Shown piece by piece: positions 4,999-12,601 of a stretch of DNA of 20,794 nucleotides (its first letter is position 1; each line of letters starts with the position of its first letter). The DNA comes from a virus. A model generated the notes under the pieces. The model was not told where the DNA came from. It saw only the letters and a list, made by a program, of their open reading frames with translations, and searched no databases. The stretch lies in the IMG/VR virus record IMGVR_UViG_3300030329_004630, positions 1-20,794 of that record; one strand, 5' to 3'. The translations under genes were made by a program, and so were the position numbers.

Positions 4999-5066
4999 AC
5001 GTTAATGTTAACGTATGTTCACGTGAATGATTACAGACACTTGTGAATGAGTGTTCACACGTAATC
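4999..5066. repeat. Operator-like cluster with two palindromes
   Basis: ACGTTAA-TG-TTAACGT (4999-5014) is a perfect 7-2-7 inverted repeat. It is followed two bases later by TGTTCACGTGAA (5016-5027), whose TTCACGTGAA is a perfect 10-bp palindrome. Next come TTGTGAATGA (5041-5050) and GTGTTCACACGTAATC (5051-5066). The spacing and symmetry look like binding sites for a dimeric DNA-binding protein. Confidence 0.55.
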
Positions 5067-5108
5067 TTGGCACGCTTATTGACTCACGCTAAGTACACGT
5101 AATCACTA

Positions 5109-5120
5109 GGGGGTACCCCC
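5109..5120. repeat. Perfect GC palindrome
   Basis: GGGGGTACCCCC is fully self-complementary and is followed by CCG. It has no loop, so it is more likely a protein-binding or structural DNA site than a terminator. It lies just after the second AAGTACACGTAA copy. Confidence 0.6.
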
Positions 5121-5181
5121 CCGATTGAAGTTGGCATACTTTTCGTCTCCCCCACACAAATTGCACACCCGAAAACCGTTT

Positions 5182-5233
5182 AGCGAGCGAGGAGAGGAAA
5201 AGCGAGGAGGGAGGACAGCGAGGCTGGGAGAAG
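5182..5233 (+). repeat. Purine-rich tract with AGCGAGG repeats
   Basis: AGCGAGG occurs at 5186-5192, 5201-5207 and 5217-5223, in a stretch that is almost entirely purine on the + strand (C appears mainly in GCG). The 15-16 base spacing is regular. It is not part of any credible gene. Confidence 0.5.
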
Positions 5234-5347
5234 CTGTACTCGTAAACTAATGTATGGACACACCTCCAAACCTTTGTCAAGGAGCCCGCTTACACTTACA
5301 CCCGACTTTCTCAGCAAACCCCCATTTTTATCATACATGTCGCACCC

Positions 5348-5410
5348 ATATGTGAACAGAAATTCATGGTTTATTTGCATATGCTCTGAGCCCTATGATA
5401 TATGTGAACA
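5348..5410. promoter_or_regulatory. Phased 11-bp operator pair at the late operon start
   Basis: ATATGTGAACA occurs at 5348-5358 and again at 5400-5410, exactly 52 bases apart (five turns of B-DNA). A -10-like TATGAT (5394-5399) touches the second copy; a convincing -35 is not seen. The second copy lies about 25 bases before the first late gene. The layout suggests a factor binding both copies on the same face of the helix and covering or activating the late promoter. Confidence 0.45.
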
Positions 5411-5434
5411 ACTGGTCACACCAGGGAGGGGTTC

Positions 5435-5797
5435 GTGGCAAAGAAACGGAACACGATATATCTGGACGAGATTACCGAGCAGACACTTCGATTACAGAAG
5501 CGAACGCTTGACCGTCTAGAGCAGTGGTCCGACCAGCTCGATGAGTCCCCCGAACAATTCGATGCGGACTTTGCCAAGGAATTAGCTTCAGTTACCCGTG
5601 CCCTTGCTACAGTTTTGAAGGAGGCGCGTGCGATTAATAAGGATAACGCCGCAGCTACCGCAAAATTAGGGCCGACCGAAAAGCGTAAGCTCTTGGTTGA
5701 TTGGTTTGAAAAACAGCCGTATGAAGTGAAGCGGTCCCTTCTTTGGGAAATGACCCAGCTATGCAATGCGTCACGGGTGGATGGAAAAAGCTCCTGA
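5435..5797 (+). CDS. Possible small terminase subunit / DNA-packaging protein
   Basis: The product is 120 residues. It starts at GTG, with AGGGAGGG five bases upstream. The protein looks entirely helical and amphipathic: a basic start (MAKKRNTIYLDEITEQ), heptad-like residues 10-70 (LRLQKRTLDRLEQWSDQLDE, then ELASVTRALATVLKEARAI), and a C-terminal helix block KRKLLVDWFEKQPYEVKRSL. Small terminase subunits are small, oligomeric, coiled-coil-bearing DNA-binding proteins that select the genome for packaging, and they head late operons. This gene is the first of the late operon but is separated from the large subunit by two genes. The call is by position and fold impression only. Confidence 0.5.
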   Translation: MAKKRNTIYLDEITEQTLRLQKRTLDRLEQWSDQLDESPEQFDADFAKELASVTRALATVLKEARAINKDNAAATAKLGPTEKRKLLVDWFEKQPYEVKRSLLWEMTQLCNASRVDGKSS

Positions 5798-6339
5798 TGC
5801 ACCACGAAGCGGTGATTGGATATCGCGATGCCGCTCCTGATGATATGCGATTTGTGCGGCATAGTTGGGTAGAGTCATACCGAACCTCTCATTATGCAGG
5901 CCCCATCCCAATGCGTGACTATTTCCGCATATACCACGATGTGGTGAAACGTTTAGTGGCGCGAGAAGACTCGCATGTCATGGTCGCCTTCAACCCGCAG
6001 TACGAATCCCAAATTTTTGGGTTCGTTGCATATGAGCGAGGGTTTTCGTTGCCACTAGTTAATTATATCTATGTGAAGGAGGATTTTCGGGAGCTGCCCA
6101 CAAAAGACAGCACCTTTAAAGAAGGACTCGCCACAATGCTACTACGGGAGATAAATATCGACCCGAAGAAGCCATTTTACTACACCTTCAAAACCGGAGC
6201 ATGGGCGTGGCTCACAAAACGGAGCGGTCCATTTTCCGGAGGAGTATTCCAACCCCTTTTGGCTCGCTTTGAGAAGCGTGAAGCCGTAGAACACGAGAAG
6301 CAAGAAACCCCAAAAAAGAGAGATAGAAAATGCGCGTAG
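5797..6339 (+). CDS. GNAT-like acyltransferase-fold protein upstream of terminase
   Basis: The product is 180 residues from the ATG at 5797, which overlaps the previous stop (TGATG). An in-frame ATG at 5743 would add 18 residues inside the previous gene, and I reject it. The order suits a GNAT fold: DDMRFVRHSWVESYR (helix 1), SHVMVAFNPQ and QIFGFVAYE (strands 2-3), LVNYIYVKEDFR (strand 4), FKEGLATMLLREI (helix 3, where the acyl-CoA pyrophosphate loop lies), PFYYTFKT (strand 5). The loop lacks a full R/Q-x-x-G-x-G/A signature, having K-E-G-L-A instead, so CoA binding is uncertain. GNAT-like genes near terminase genes are known in several marine and podovirus-type phages; their role is unclear. 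The C terminus is a charged tail. Confidence 0.55.
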   Translation: MHHEAVIGYRDAAPDDMRFVRHSWVESYRTSHYAGPIPMRDYFRIYHDVVKRLVAREDSHVMVAFNPQYESQIFGFVAYERGFSLPLVNYIYVKEDFRELPTKDSTFKEGLATMLLREINIDPKKPFYYTFKTGAWAWLTKRSGPFSGGVFQPLLARFEKREAVEHEKQETPKKRDRKCA

Positions 6340-6638
6340 AGACTGTTTCATTTGTCACCCGAGTTCGATTGCCCGACGGAAAGCACGAAACCACGATTTC
6401 GATGCAGAATAATCATCAGAAACTGAGTTATGAGGTCCAGGTAGACCCAAAGCAACAACTCGTAAATGTAAGCTCCATCAGACCACCGAGATGGACCTGC
6501 CTCGTGCCAATGTCGAATTGTACGTTTATCACTCTGGCAAAATCCCAGAAAAAAGTGTCATCAAAACCATCAAAACCAGCCGAAGAAGCTCCCCGGGTTC
6601 CCGTGGTTGCTCAGCGCAGACGTGTGAAGGCTAAATAA
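6330..6638 (+). CDS. Hypothetical basic protein between packaging genes
   Basis: The product is 102 residues and overlaps the previous gene by 10 bases, with a GAGAGA ribosome binding site. The first ~70 residues look beta-rich (VSFVTRVRLPDGKHETTI, YEVQVDPKQQLVNVSSI, PMSNCTFITLA). The last 30 are disordered and strongly basic (SKPSKPAEE, then QRRRVKAK), suggesting contact with nucleic acid or an acidic partner. I do not recognise a family. Its place between a GNAT-like gene and terminase implies packaging or late expression, but that is context only. Confidence 0.65.
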   Translation: MRVETVSFVTRVRLPDGKHETTISMQNNHQKLSYEVQVDPKQQLVNVSSIRPPRWTCLVPMSNCTFITLAKSQKKVSSKPSKPAEEAPRVPVVAQRRRVKAK

Positions 6639-6640
6639 CA

Positions 6641-8191
6641 GTGAAAGGCACTTCCTCATACGACGTTTTTCGCGAAATTGCGAATGAGGCGGCGCTGTAC
6701 TCCCCTAGTCGTGACCGCCAAAAAGCGGACGACATGAAAGCTCGACTTTTCGGGCCCCAAGTTGACCTAATTAACGATACATCTAGACGAAAAACGCTTT
6801 TATGCCCAAGACGCGCAGGAAAATCGTACTCCGCAGCCGTCTATTTAATGGCAACGTGCCTTAGTCGAACAAAAGCCAATTGTTTATACGCAACATTGAC
6901 GAAAGGCTCCGCTAGAGGCATTTTATGGCCCCTTTTGAAGATGTTTTCGGAAGAATTTGAGCTAGATTGCCATTTTCACAACACGCAACTTGTTTGTACG
7001 TTTCCAGGTGGAGATAGGCGTATTATTCTAACTGGGGCCGAATCTAGGGCGGAAATCGACAAATTAAGGGGCCAACCCTACGATTTGGTGGTTATTGATG
7101 AGTGCAAATCGTTCCCAAGTGACGTTTTGACCGAATTGGTTCGAGAGGTTATCGGTCCAGCACTTAACGATACGATGGGGAGCCTTGTTTTAATGGGAAC
7201 CCCCGGCTCTGTGCTAGCGGGGATTTTTTATGAGACCACAAAACCCGGCTCGACCCTTACCCGCATGTACAGAGACCGAGAAACCGCAAAAGCAAAAATG
7301 TGGAGTGGCCATTCTTGGACAATTCAAGAAAACGTCGCCCAGCCACACCTTTGGGATGCGTGCCTGGCGGATAAAGACAGCTACGGCTGGAGTGATGAGA
7401 ATCCGATTTGGCAACGTGAGTATCTGGGGCGGTGGGTCTCTGATGATGATGCGTTCGTTTATAAGTACGACCCGAGTCGCAACACCTGGGAGAAAGACCC
7501 CGAATCAAAAAACGAGTTTGGGCTACCCGAAGAGCACGAATGGAAATACTTGATGGGCTGCGACCTTGGGTACGATGACCCCTTCGCGCTTGTTGTCGTC
7601 GCCTATTCCGAAACGTGTGACACCTTATACCAGGTATACGACTACAAACAGGCCAGTTTAACCGTTAGCGATATTGCGAGGGTTATCCGGGACACCCAAG
7701 TAATTTTTGGGGAGTTTGAGGTAATGGTCGGTGACCGAGGCGGTTTAGGTAAGATGGTATTGGCTGAGTTAAGCGAACGCTACGAGCTCCATATCGAAGC
7801 GGCGGAAAAAACAGAAAAACGCGACTACATCGAACTTCTTAACTCCGACATGTTTGAGGGGCGAATAAAAATACTGGAAGACTCTGAATTAGCTCAAGAA
7901 ATGTGCTATCTCGTATGGGATGAGCACGGCCAAAAAGAGGATAGGGCGTGCGCAAACCATGTTTGTGACTCCTTCCTTTATACCTGGCGCTATTCGTTTC
8001 ACAACTTTGCTCGTGCCTACAAGAAAGCCCCGGCAGTGGAGTCAAAGGAGTGGTGGGATGAGAGGATGCGCCAAGAGCGAGAGCTCGCCTATGAGCGAAA
8101 ACGTCGGAGTAAGGGCGTAGACTATTTCCAGAAACTAGAGGCCGAGGTTGCCGATGACCTTAGTTACGAGGATACATGGCTAGAACACTAA
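6641..8191 (+). CDS. terL: Terminase large subunit (ATPase and nuclease)
   Basis: The product is 516 residues. It starts at GTG two bases after the previous stop, and the ribosome binding site is weak (GAAGG, somewhat distant). It drives DNA into the procapsid and cuts concatemers. The ATPase domain shows Walker A PRRAGKS (56-62), Walker B DLVVIDE (148-154) with catalytic Glu154, and the coupling motif LMGTPGS (184-190). The RNase H-like nuclease domain supplies D308 (MGCDLG), D365 (VGDRG) and D443 (HVCDSF), the three expected metal ligands. Length and motif order are normal for a large terminase. The last 16 bases overlap the next gene. Confidence 0.95.
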   Translation: MKGTSSYDVFREIANEAALYSPSRDRQKADDMKARLFGPQVDLINDTSRRKTLLCPRRAGKSYSAAVYLMATCLSRTKANCLYATLTKGSARGILWPLLKMFSEEFELDCHFHNTQLVCTFPGGDRRIILTGAESRAEIDKLRGQPYDLVVIDECKSFPSDVLTELVREVIGPALNDTMGSLVLMGTPGSVLAGIFYETTKPGSTLTRMYRDRETAKAKMWSGHSWTIQENVAQPHLWDACLADKDSYGWSDENPIWQREYLGRWVSDDDAFVYKYDPSRNTWEKDPESKNEFGLPEEHEWKYLMGCDLGYDDPFALVVVAYSETCDTLYQVYDYKQASLTVSDIARVIRDTQVIFGEFEVMVGDRGGLGKMVLAELSERYELHIEAAEKTEKRDYIELLNSDMFEGRIKILEDSELAQEMCYLVWDEHGQKEDRACANHVCDSFLYTWRYSFHNFARAYKKAPAVESKEWWDERMRQERELAYERKRRSKGVDYFQKLEAEVADDLSYEDTWLEH

Positions 8192-8442
8192 AAGAGATGA
8201 AGGAGCTCGTGGAGTTTATGCGAGAGAATGGAGTCCTTCACTGCAAAAATGGCGATTGCGAGCTATCTATCCACCCATCTGCAATTCGGATGGAGGCTGA
8301 AGAGGTTGACGTAGAAGCAGCCGGCGACATCGTTCGATACGGAAGCGACTACGATGACCCAATGTTATACCCGGACGGCAAGGACCCGGTTGCGGAGCAA
8401 CGCGAATGGTTAAAGATGAGAGCGGAGGCAACTAGGCAATGA
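8176..8442 (+). CDS. Small conserved-looking protein between terminase and portal
   Basis: The product is 88 residues and overlaps the terminase end by 16 bases and the portal start by four (ATGA). GAGGA is the ribosome binding site. The N-terminal ~30 residues are a helix followed by CKNGDCELSIHPSAI, with two cysteines that could pair or bind metal. The C terminus has DDPMLYPDGKDPVAEQREWL. Small acidic proteins with a 'DPMLYPDGKDP' kind of segment are often found between terminase and portal in podovirus-like genomes. That is remembered, not searched. Function is unknown; a portal or terminase accessory role is inferred from position. Confidence 0.65.
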   Translation: MARTLKEMKELVEFMRENGVLHCKNGDCELSIHPSAIRMEAEEVDVEAAGDIVRYGSDYDDPMLYPDGKDPVAEQREWLKMRAEATRQ

Positions 8443-10310
8443 GAAAAACGTTTTGGTGGGAAGCGAAAGATGGCGTGGTTCACGAGGAAGTCTTTTCTTA
8501 CGTGGAATCCATCGAGGAGACCCAAGGCTATATCCACGAGTTAAACATTCGGAACGCACGACTTTATTCCAACGTTGACCTACTCGGGCTCGACTGGACG
8601 CTAACCCAGCGCGATTACTCACGTAAAAGCTTAGGGCGGGTTACGGAGAACTTAATCCAATCGGTTTGTGACACCGCAACCAGTGTAATTGCCGGAAATA
8701 GAGCACGGGTCACGTTTCAGACCGACGGCGCGGAGTTCAGTGTTCAGCGAAGAGCGCGAATGCTTGAGAGGTGGGTAGAGGGGAAGTTTGATGAAACAGG
8801 CTTCCACCGGGAGGCGACTCGGGCATTTCGTGATGCCACGATTTTCGGAACCGGCGTTTTAAAGATTTACGAATATAATGGCGATATTCGGTGCGAGCGT
8901 GTCTTAATTGACGAGATTAAGGTAGACGAAATGGAGTGCAGGTCTTCGGACCCTCGCCAGCTTCACCATGTTAAGTTTGTAGATAAGGAGGTCCTCAAGG
9001 CAGACTTCCCAGACTTTCATGCGGAAATTGACGAATCTACCCGCCACCGAGTTGGTCGGCATAGTGCATATCGAGACGTGGACACAAACACCGCGATATG
9101 CGTTGAAAGTTTTCATTTACCCAGCGGAAAAGACGCAGGTGACGGCAAGCGTGTTATCTCAATCGACGGCGCCACCCTTCTAGTCGAGGAATACACCAAA
9201 GATTACTTTCCGTTCCTGTTTTATCGCTGGAGTGAACCGGTTTGTGGCTTCTACGGGCAGGGATTGGCAGAGCAGTTAACAGGGATTCAACTGAGAATTA
9301 ACAAGCTAAATGCATTTATCCAAAAGGCCCAAGACTTAATTGCCGTTCCTCGTGTTTTTGTTGATATTGCTTCCAAGAATCTCAAAATGCAAATCAACAA
9401 CGAAGTTGGAGCAATCATCCCCTATCGCGGAAAGCCACCCATTTTCCATACAGCTCAAGCTGTTTCTCCGGAGATTTACTCTTACAAGGAGTCTCTCTGG
9501 AGGCGAGGGTTTGAGATTGCGGGAATCTCTCAGCTTGCTGCAACATCGAGGAAGCCATCAGGACTAGAGAGCGCTGTGGCGTTGCGGGAATACAACGACA
9601 TAAACGCACAAAGGTTTGCCTATAACGCGCAAGAGTTTGAGAGACTAGCTCCTACCGCAGCGGAGCGCTATATCGACATTGCCAGGGATATTAACTCTTC
9701 CGGCGGTGAATGTAAGAGCGTATTTCATTCCAAGAAGCTAGTGGAGAAGATTTGTTTTAAGAAGGTTGCCATCAATGACGGTACATTCCGAATTCGCCTA
9801 GAGCCTGCCAGTATTTTAAGTAGAACCCCGGCAGGACGGTCTCAGCAGGTAGTAGAGTGGGCGCAGAGTGGAATTATAGACACCGACGAAGCAAGGCGCC
9901 TCCTAAACCATCCCGACCTTGAGCGAGCTGCAGATATTAATAACGCAGCAATCGAAGACATCGAAGCAACGATTGAAGACTTGCTTGATGGGCAATATGA
10001 CCCACCAGAGCCCTATCAGAATTTACCGATGGGAATAAAGAGGGTCCAACTAGCATATCTGAAGGCGCGTCGAGATGGAGCACCGGATGATATTCTGGAA
10101 AATATGCGCCGATGGATTGAGAGCGCAGAGTATGAAATGAAGCTTGTAGTACAACAAGCACAGATGGAAGCGGCAGAAGCGCAGGCAGCTATGCAGCCAC
10201 CTCCAGGGCCACCACCTCCGGGAGGCCCGGCTCCAGGTGGGCCAGAGGCTCCGACTGCAGCACTAGCACCGCAGGCGCAACTGTTAAAACCAACAGGAAT
10301 ACCAAGCTAA
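8439..10310 (+). CDS. Portal protein
   Basis: The product is 623 residues. Portal proteins form the dodecameric ring at one capsid vertex through which DNA enters and leaves, and on which terminase and the tail dock. Recognition rests on the conserved core: INKLNAFIQKAQDLIAVPRV, then NEVGAIIPYRGKPP, and GISQLAATSRKPSGLESAVALREYNDI. This is the signature pattern I know from podovirus-type portals. The N terminus carries the usual helical region (around RVTENLIQSVCDTATSVIAGNR). The C-terminal ~45 residues are Pro/Gly/Ala rich (QPPPGPPPPGGPAPGGPEAP), likely a flexible tail. Size, place after terminase and before scaffold all agree. Confidence 0.9.
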   Translation: MRKTFWWEAKDGVVHEEVFSYVESIEETQGYIHELNIRNARLYSNVDLLGLDWTLTQRDYSRKSLGRVTENLIQSVCDTATSVIAGNRARVTFQTDGAEFSVQRRARMLERWVEGKFDETGFHREATRAFRDATIFGTGVLKIYEYNGDIRCERVLIDEIKVDEMECRSSDPRQLHHVKFVDKEVLKADFPDFHAEIDESTRHRVGRHSAYRDVDTNTAICVESFHLPSGKDAGDGKRVISIDGATLLVEEYTKDYFPFLFYRWSEPVCGFYGQGLAEQLTGIQLRINKLNAFIQKAQDLIAVPRVFVDIASKNLKMQINNEVGAIIPYRGKPPIFHTAQAVSPEIYSYKESLWRRGFEIAGISQLAATSRKPSGLESAVALREYNDINAQRFAYNAQEFERLAPTAAERYIDIARDINSSGGECKSVFHSKKLVEKICFKKVAINDGTFRIRLEPASILSRTPAGRSQQVVEWAQSGIIDTDEARRLLNHPDLERAADINNAAIEDIEATIEDLLDGQYDPPEPYQNLPMGIKRVQLAYLKARRDGAPDDILENMRRWIESAEYEMKLVVQQAQMEAAEAQAAMQPPPGPPPPGGPAPGGPEAPTAALAPQAQLLKPTGIPS

Positions 10311-10320
10311 GGAAAAACCC

Positions 10321-11346
10321 ATGTCAGAGCAAGAACTAAGCCCACAAGAAGTAGCAACACCAGAGGAACGAATCCAGGCAGCAATCCAGGCGGTAACTGG
10401 GGAGCCTGCAGTGGAGGAGTCAGCAGAACCAGTAGAACCAATAGAAGCTCAGGAGGAAGCCGAGCCCGTCGAGGTTGCCGCTGATGGAGGCGAAAAGCCT
10501 GCCAACGACGACGACGACATGCCTATTACCCCAGGCGAAGAGAATATTGCCGAGTCCAGTAGACTAGCATCGCTGGCAAGGCGAGAGCGACGAGCCAGGG
10601 AACAGGCAAAAGAGCGCGAGTCTCAATTAGCTCAACGAGAAAAAGAGCTCGAAGAGAAGTTGAAAAGGGCCGAAGAATTGGAGGGCCGTATTGATGGCCT
10701 GAAAAAGCAACTTCGGTATGACCCAATAAGCGCACTCAAGGAGCTTGGAATCGAGGATGGTTATTCAGATGTCGCAAGCGCTCTTTATGATGAGGAGCTA
10801 GGGGATGCGGCGCCACCCGAGCATAAATCACAGCGCGAAATTCGCGCATTGCGTGACCGACTCGCAGAGATTGAGAACGCACAGAAGCAAAAAGAAGAGA
10901 CGGCAAAGGCTGCAGAGGAAGAGAAGATTATCCTGGAGGCTCAACAAAAATATGTTGCCTCTATGGATAGTTATATGAAGGAAAAATCCGACTCTCTTAC
11001 GTATGCGAATGCCCTATATAGCCAAAGCCCAGAGGATGCAATTCAAGCAATGTACAACATTGCGCGAGCTGTGGCGATGGAAGACCCGAATGGTCCGCTT
11101 CCAGACCCAAGGCAGATAGCCGAAGTTTTAAACCAAAATTTAGAGGAGACACTAGGACCGGTGGTTGATGCGCTTTACGCAGCACGACACCCAAAAACTG
11201 AAGAAATAACCCCAGTCAATAAGGAACCCGTAAGACAACAAAAAACACTGCGTAATTCGCAATCCAGGAGAACAACACAACAACCACCCGCGTTAACCGA
11301 AGAGGAGCGCGTAAAGCGCGCACTCCAGGCATTGACCGCCGGGTAA
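10321..11346 (+). CDS. Head scaffolding protein
   Basis: The product is 341 residues, encoded between portal and capsid genes as expected. It starts at ATG with AAGGA upstream. The N-terminal ~80 residues are acidic and disordered. A charged coiled coil spans about 80-135 (RLASLARRERRAREQAKERE, then EKELEEKLKRAEELEGRIDGL). There is a globular stretch YDPISALKELGIEDGYSDVA, more helix at 180-215, and a basic C terminus. Scaffolds guide coat assembly and leave the mature head. The N-terminal EERIQAAIQAVTG and C-terminal EERVKRALQALTAG resemble each other; the C-terminal one sits where P22-like scaffolds bind coat. The call rests on position and architecture. Confidence 0.85.
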   Translation: MSEQELSPQEVATPEERIQAAIQAVTGEPAVEESAEPVEPIEAQEEAEPVEVAADGGEKPANDDDDMPITPGEENIAESSRLASLARRERRAREQAKERESQLAQREKELEEKLKRAEELEGRIDGLKKQLRYDPISALKELGIEDGYSDVASALYDEELGDAAPPEHKSQREIRALRDRLAEIENAQKQKEETAKAAEEEKIILEAQQKYVASMDSYMKEKSDSLTYANALYSQSPEDAIQAMYNIARAVAMEDPNGPLPDPRQIAEVLNQNLEETLGPVVDALYAARHPKTEEITPVNKEPVRQQKTLRNSQSRRTTQQPPALTEEERVKRALQALTAG

Positions 11347-11359
11347 GGAGAATTAGAAA

Positions 11360-12583
11360 ATGACTACATCAGCATATCCAACATTAACCCAGGGCGCATT
11401 CGATGCGATGCTAAAAGAACTGTATCCTGCAGGCGCGCCCGAAAACGTGGCAATGAAGCGCCACCCATTTATGTCCATGGTTAAGAAGGTGGACGACTTT
11501 GAAGGCGACAATCTGGTAATCCCAATTTACTACGGAAACCCAGGCGGTCGGTCTGCAACCTTCAACACCGCAAGGCAGAACACGAGCGCCTCCTATTCTG
11601 CAAAGTGGAACCTCACCCAAATGAGCGACTACGGCGTTATTCAGATTGATGCGCTTACCATTAGAGCATCTCGCTCAAACCGTGGCGCATTCGTAAATGC
11701 TCGCAAAACTGAGATTGATATGATGCTCAAGCAGTTGGGTAACTCAGCAGCACATGCCCTTTACCGTAATGGCTATGGCTATATTGGGCAGGTATCTGGC
11801 GAGCCAGGCACTGACACCGACCTTGTATTAACCGACGCAGACGATGCGCGAAACTTCGTAGTGGGTCAACACATCATGTGGACAGGCGCAGCGGATGGTA
11901 CGAGCCCCATTGACTCCAGTAATGCTCGCGAAGTGACCAAGGTGGACGAAAGCACCGGGACGATTACCGTTGGCGCCGCGCTTCATACCGACGTTGCTGA
12001 CACGAACTACATTTGGCCGGTCGGAGATGCTGGTTTAACGAAAATTACCGGGCTTGCTGGTTGGATTCCCTTGACGACACCTGGTGGAAGTGACTCGTTC
12101 TTTGGTGTAAACCGTTCGGTTCATGCAAACCGTCTTGCCGGTCAACGGTTGAACGCAACCGGTAACTCCATCGAAGAGAATATCCTAACCCTTGCCGAGA
12201 GCATTGTTCGCCAGGGCGGAGCACCAGACAAGTGCTTTATTAGCCATGGTAACTTCTCCAACCTGATTAAAGGCCTTGGAACCAAGGTGGAGTATCAAGG
12301 TGCAGGCGGAAGCGCAGACGTTGGTTTTGGTGGAGTTCAGATTCATACCTCCGCTGGCCCCGTAATGGTACACCCTGACCCGGACTGTCCTGCCAATCGT
12401 GGCTATGTTCTACAAATGGACACCTGGGCCTTGCACCATCTCGACGGGTTCCCACACATCGACACAGTTGACGGAAACAGCTCTCAGCGCATCGTCGATT
12501 CCGATGGTATCCAGATTCGGGCTCGCTACTGGGCACAGTTGGCATGTATTGCCCCAGCATGGAACGGCGTTTTCGCTATCTAA
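11360..12583 (+). CDS. Major capsid protein (HK97 fold expected)
   Basis: The product is 407 residues. ATG is preceded by AAGGAGAA. It forms the icosahedral shell. The N-terminal stretch (LTQGAFDAMLKELYP, then HPFMSMVKKVDDFEGDNLVIPIYYG) resembles the N-arm and E-loop start in P22/HK97-like coat proteins. It is followed by DYGVIQIDALTIRASRSNRGAFVNARKTEI (spine helix region), and the C-terminal SQRIVDSDGIQIRARYWAQ matches the usual final strands. Length is typical. It lies directly after the scaffold and is followed by a decoration-like protein. The fold is inferred from family patterns rather than shown. Confidence 0.9.
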   Translation: MTTSAYPTLTQGAFDAMLKELYPAGAPENVAMKRHPFMSMVKKVDDFEGDNLVIPIYYGNPGGRSATFNTARQNTSASYSAKWNLTQMSDYGVIQIDALTIRASRSNRGAFVNARKTEIDMMLKQLGNSAAHALYRNGYGYIGQVSGEPGTDTDLVLTDADDARNFVVGQHIMWTGAADGTSPIDSSNAREVTKVDESTGTITVGAALHTDVADTNYIWPVGDAGLTKITGLAGWIPLTTPGGSDSFFGVNRSVHANRLAGQRLNATGNSIEENILTLAESIVRQGGAPDKCFISHGNFSNLIKGLGTKVEYQGAGGSADVGFGGVQIHTSAGPVMVHPDPDCPANRGYVLQMDTWALHHLDGFPHIDTVDGNSSQRIVDSDGIQIRARYWAQLACIAPAWNGVFAI

Positions 12584-12601
12584 TAACTAAAGGAGGCAAT
12601 T

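Larger units (their letters stand above)
4679..5434. other. Divergent control region, about 750 bases, non-coding and repeat-rich
   Basis: No convincing gene is present on either strand. The region separates the leftward cassette from the late rightward operon and must hold their promoters. It carries several related GTGAACA/TGTTCAC sites, two copies of AAGTACACGTAA (4784-4795, 5091-5102), ACACGTAATC twice (5057-5066, 5095-5104), a 7-2-7 inverted repeat, a TTCACGTGAA palindrome, a GGGGGTACCCCC palindrome and a purine-rich AGCGAGG tract. Two longer-range pairs are also present: ATGCCAACTT (4924-4933) with its inverted copy AAGTTGGCAT (5128-5137), and ATACTTTTC (4961-4969, 5136-5144). This density fits an operator array or replication origin. 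Which one cannot be decided from sequence. Confidence 0.7.

Noticed and set aside
5089-5519. ORFs of 63-89 residues on both strands in the control region
   Set aside because: They lack ribosome binding sites and protein-like composition, and run over repeats or into the start of the late operon in the wrong frame.
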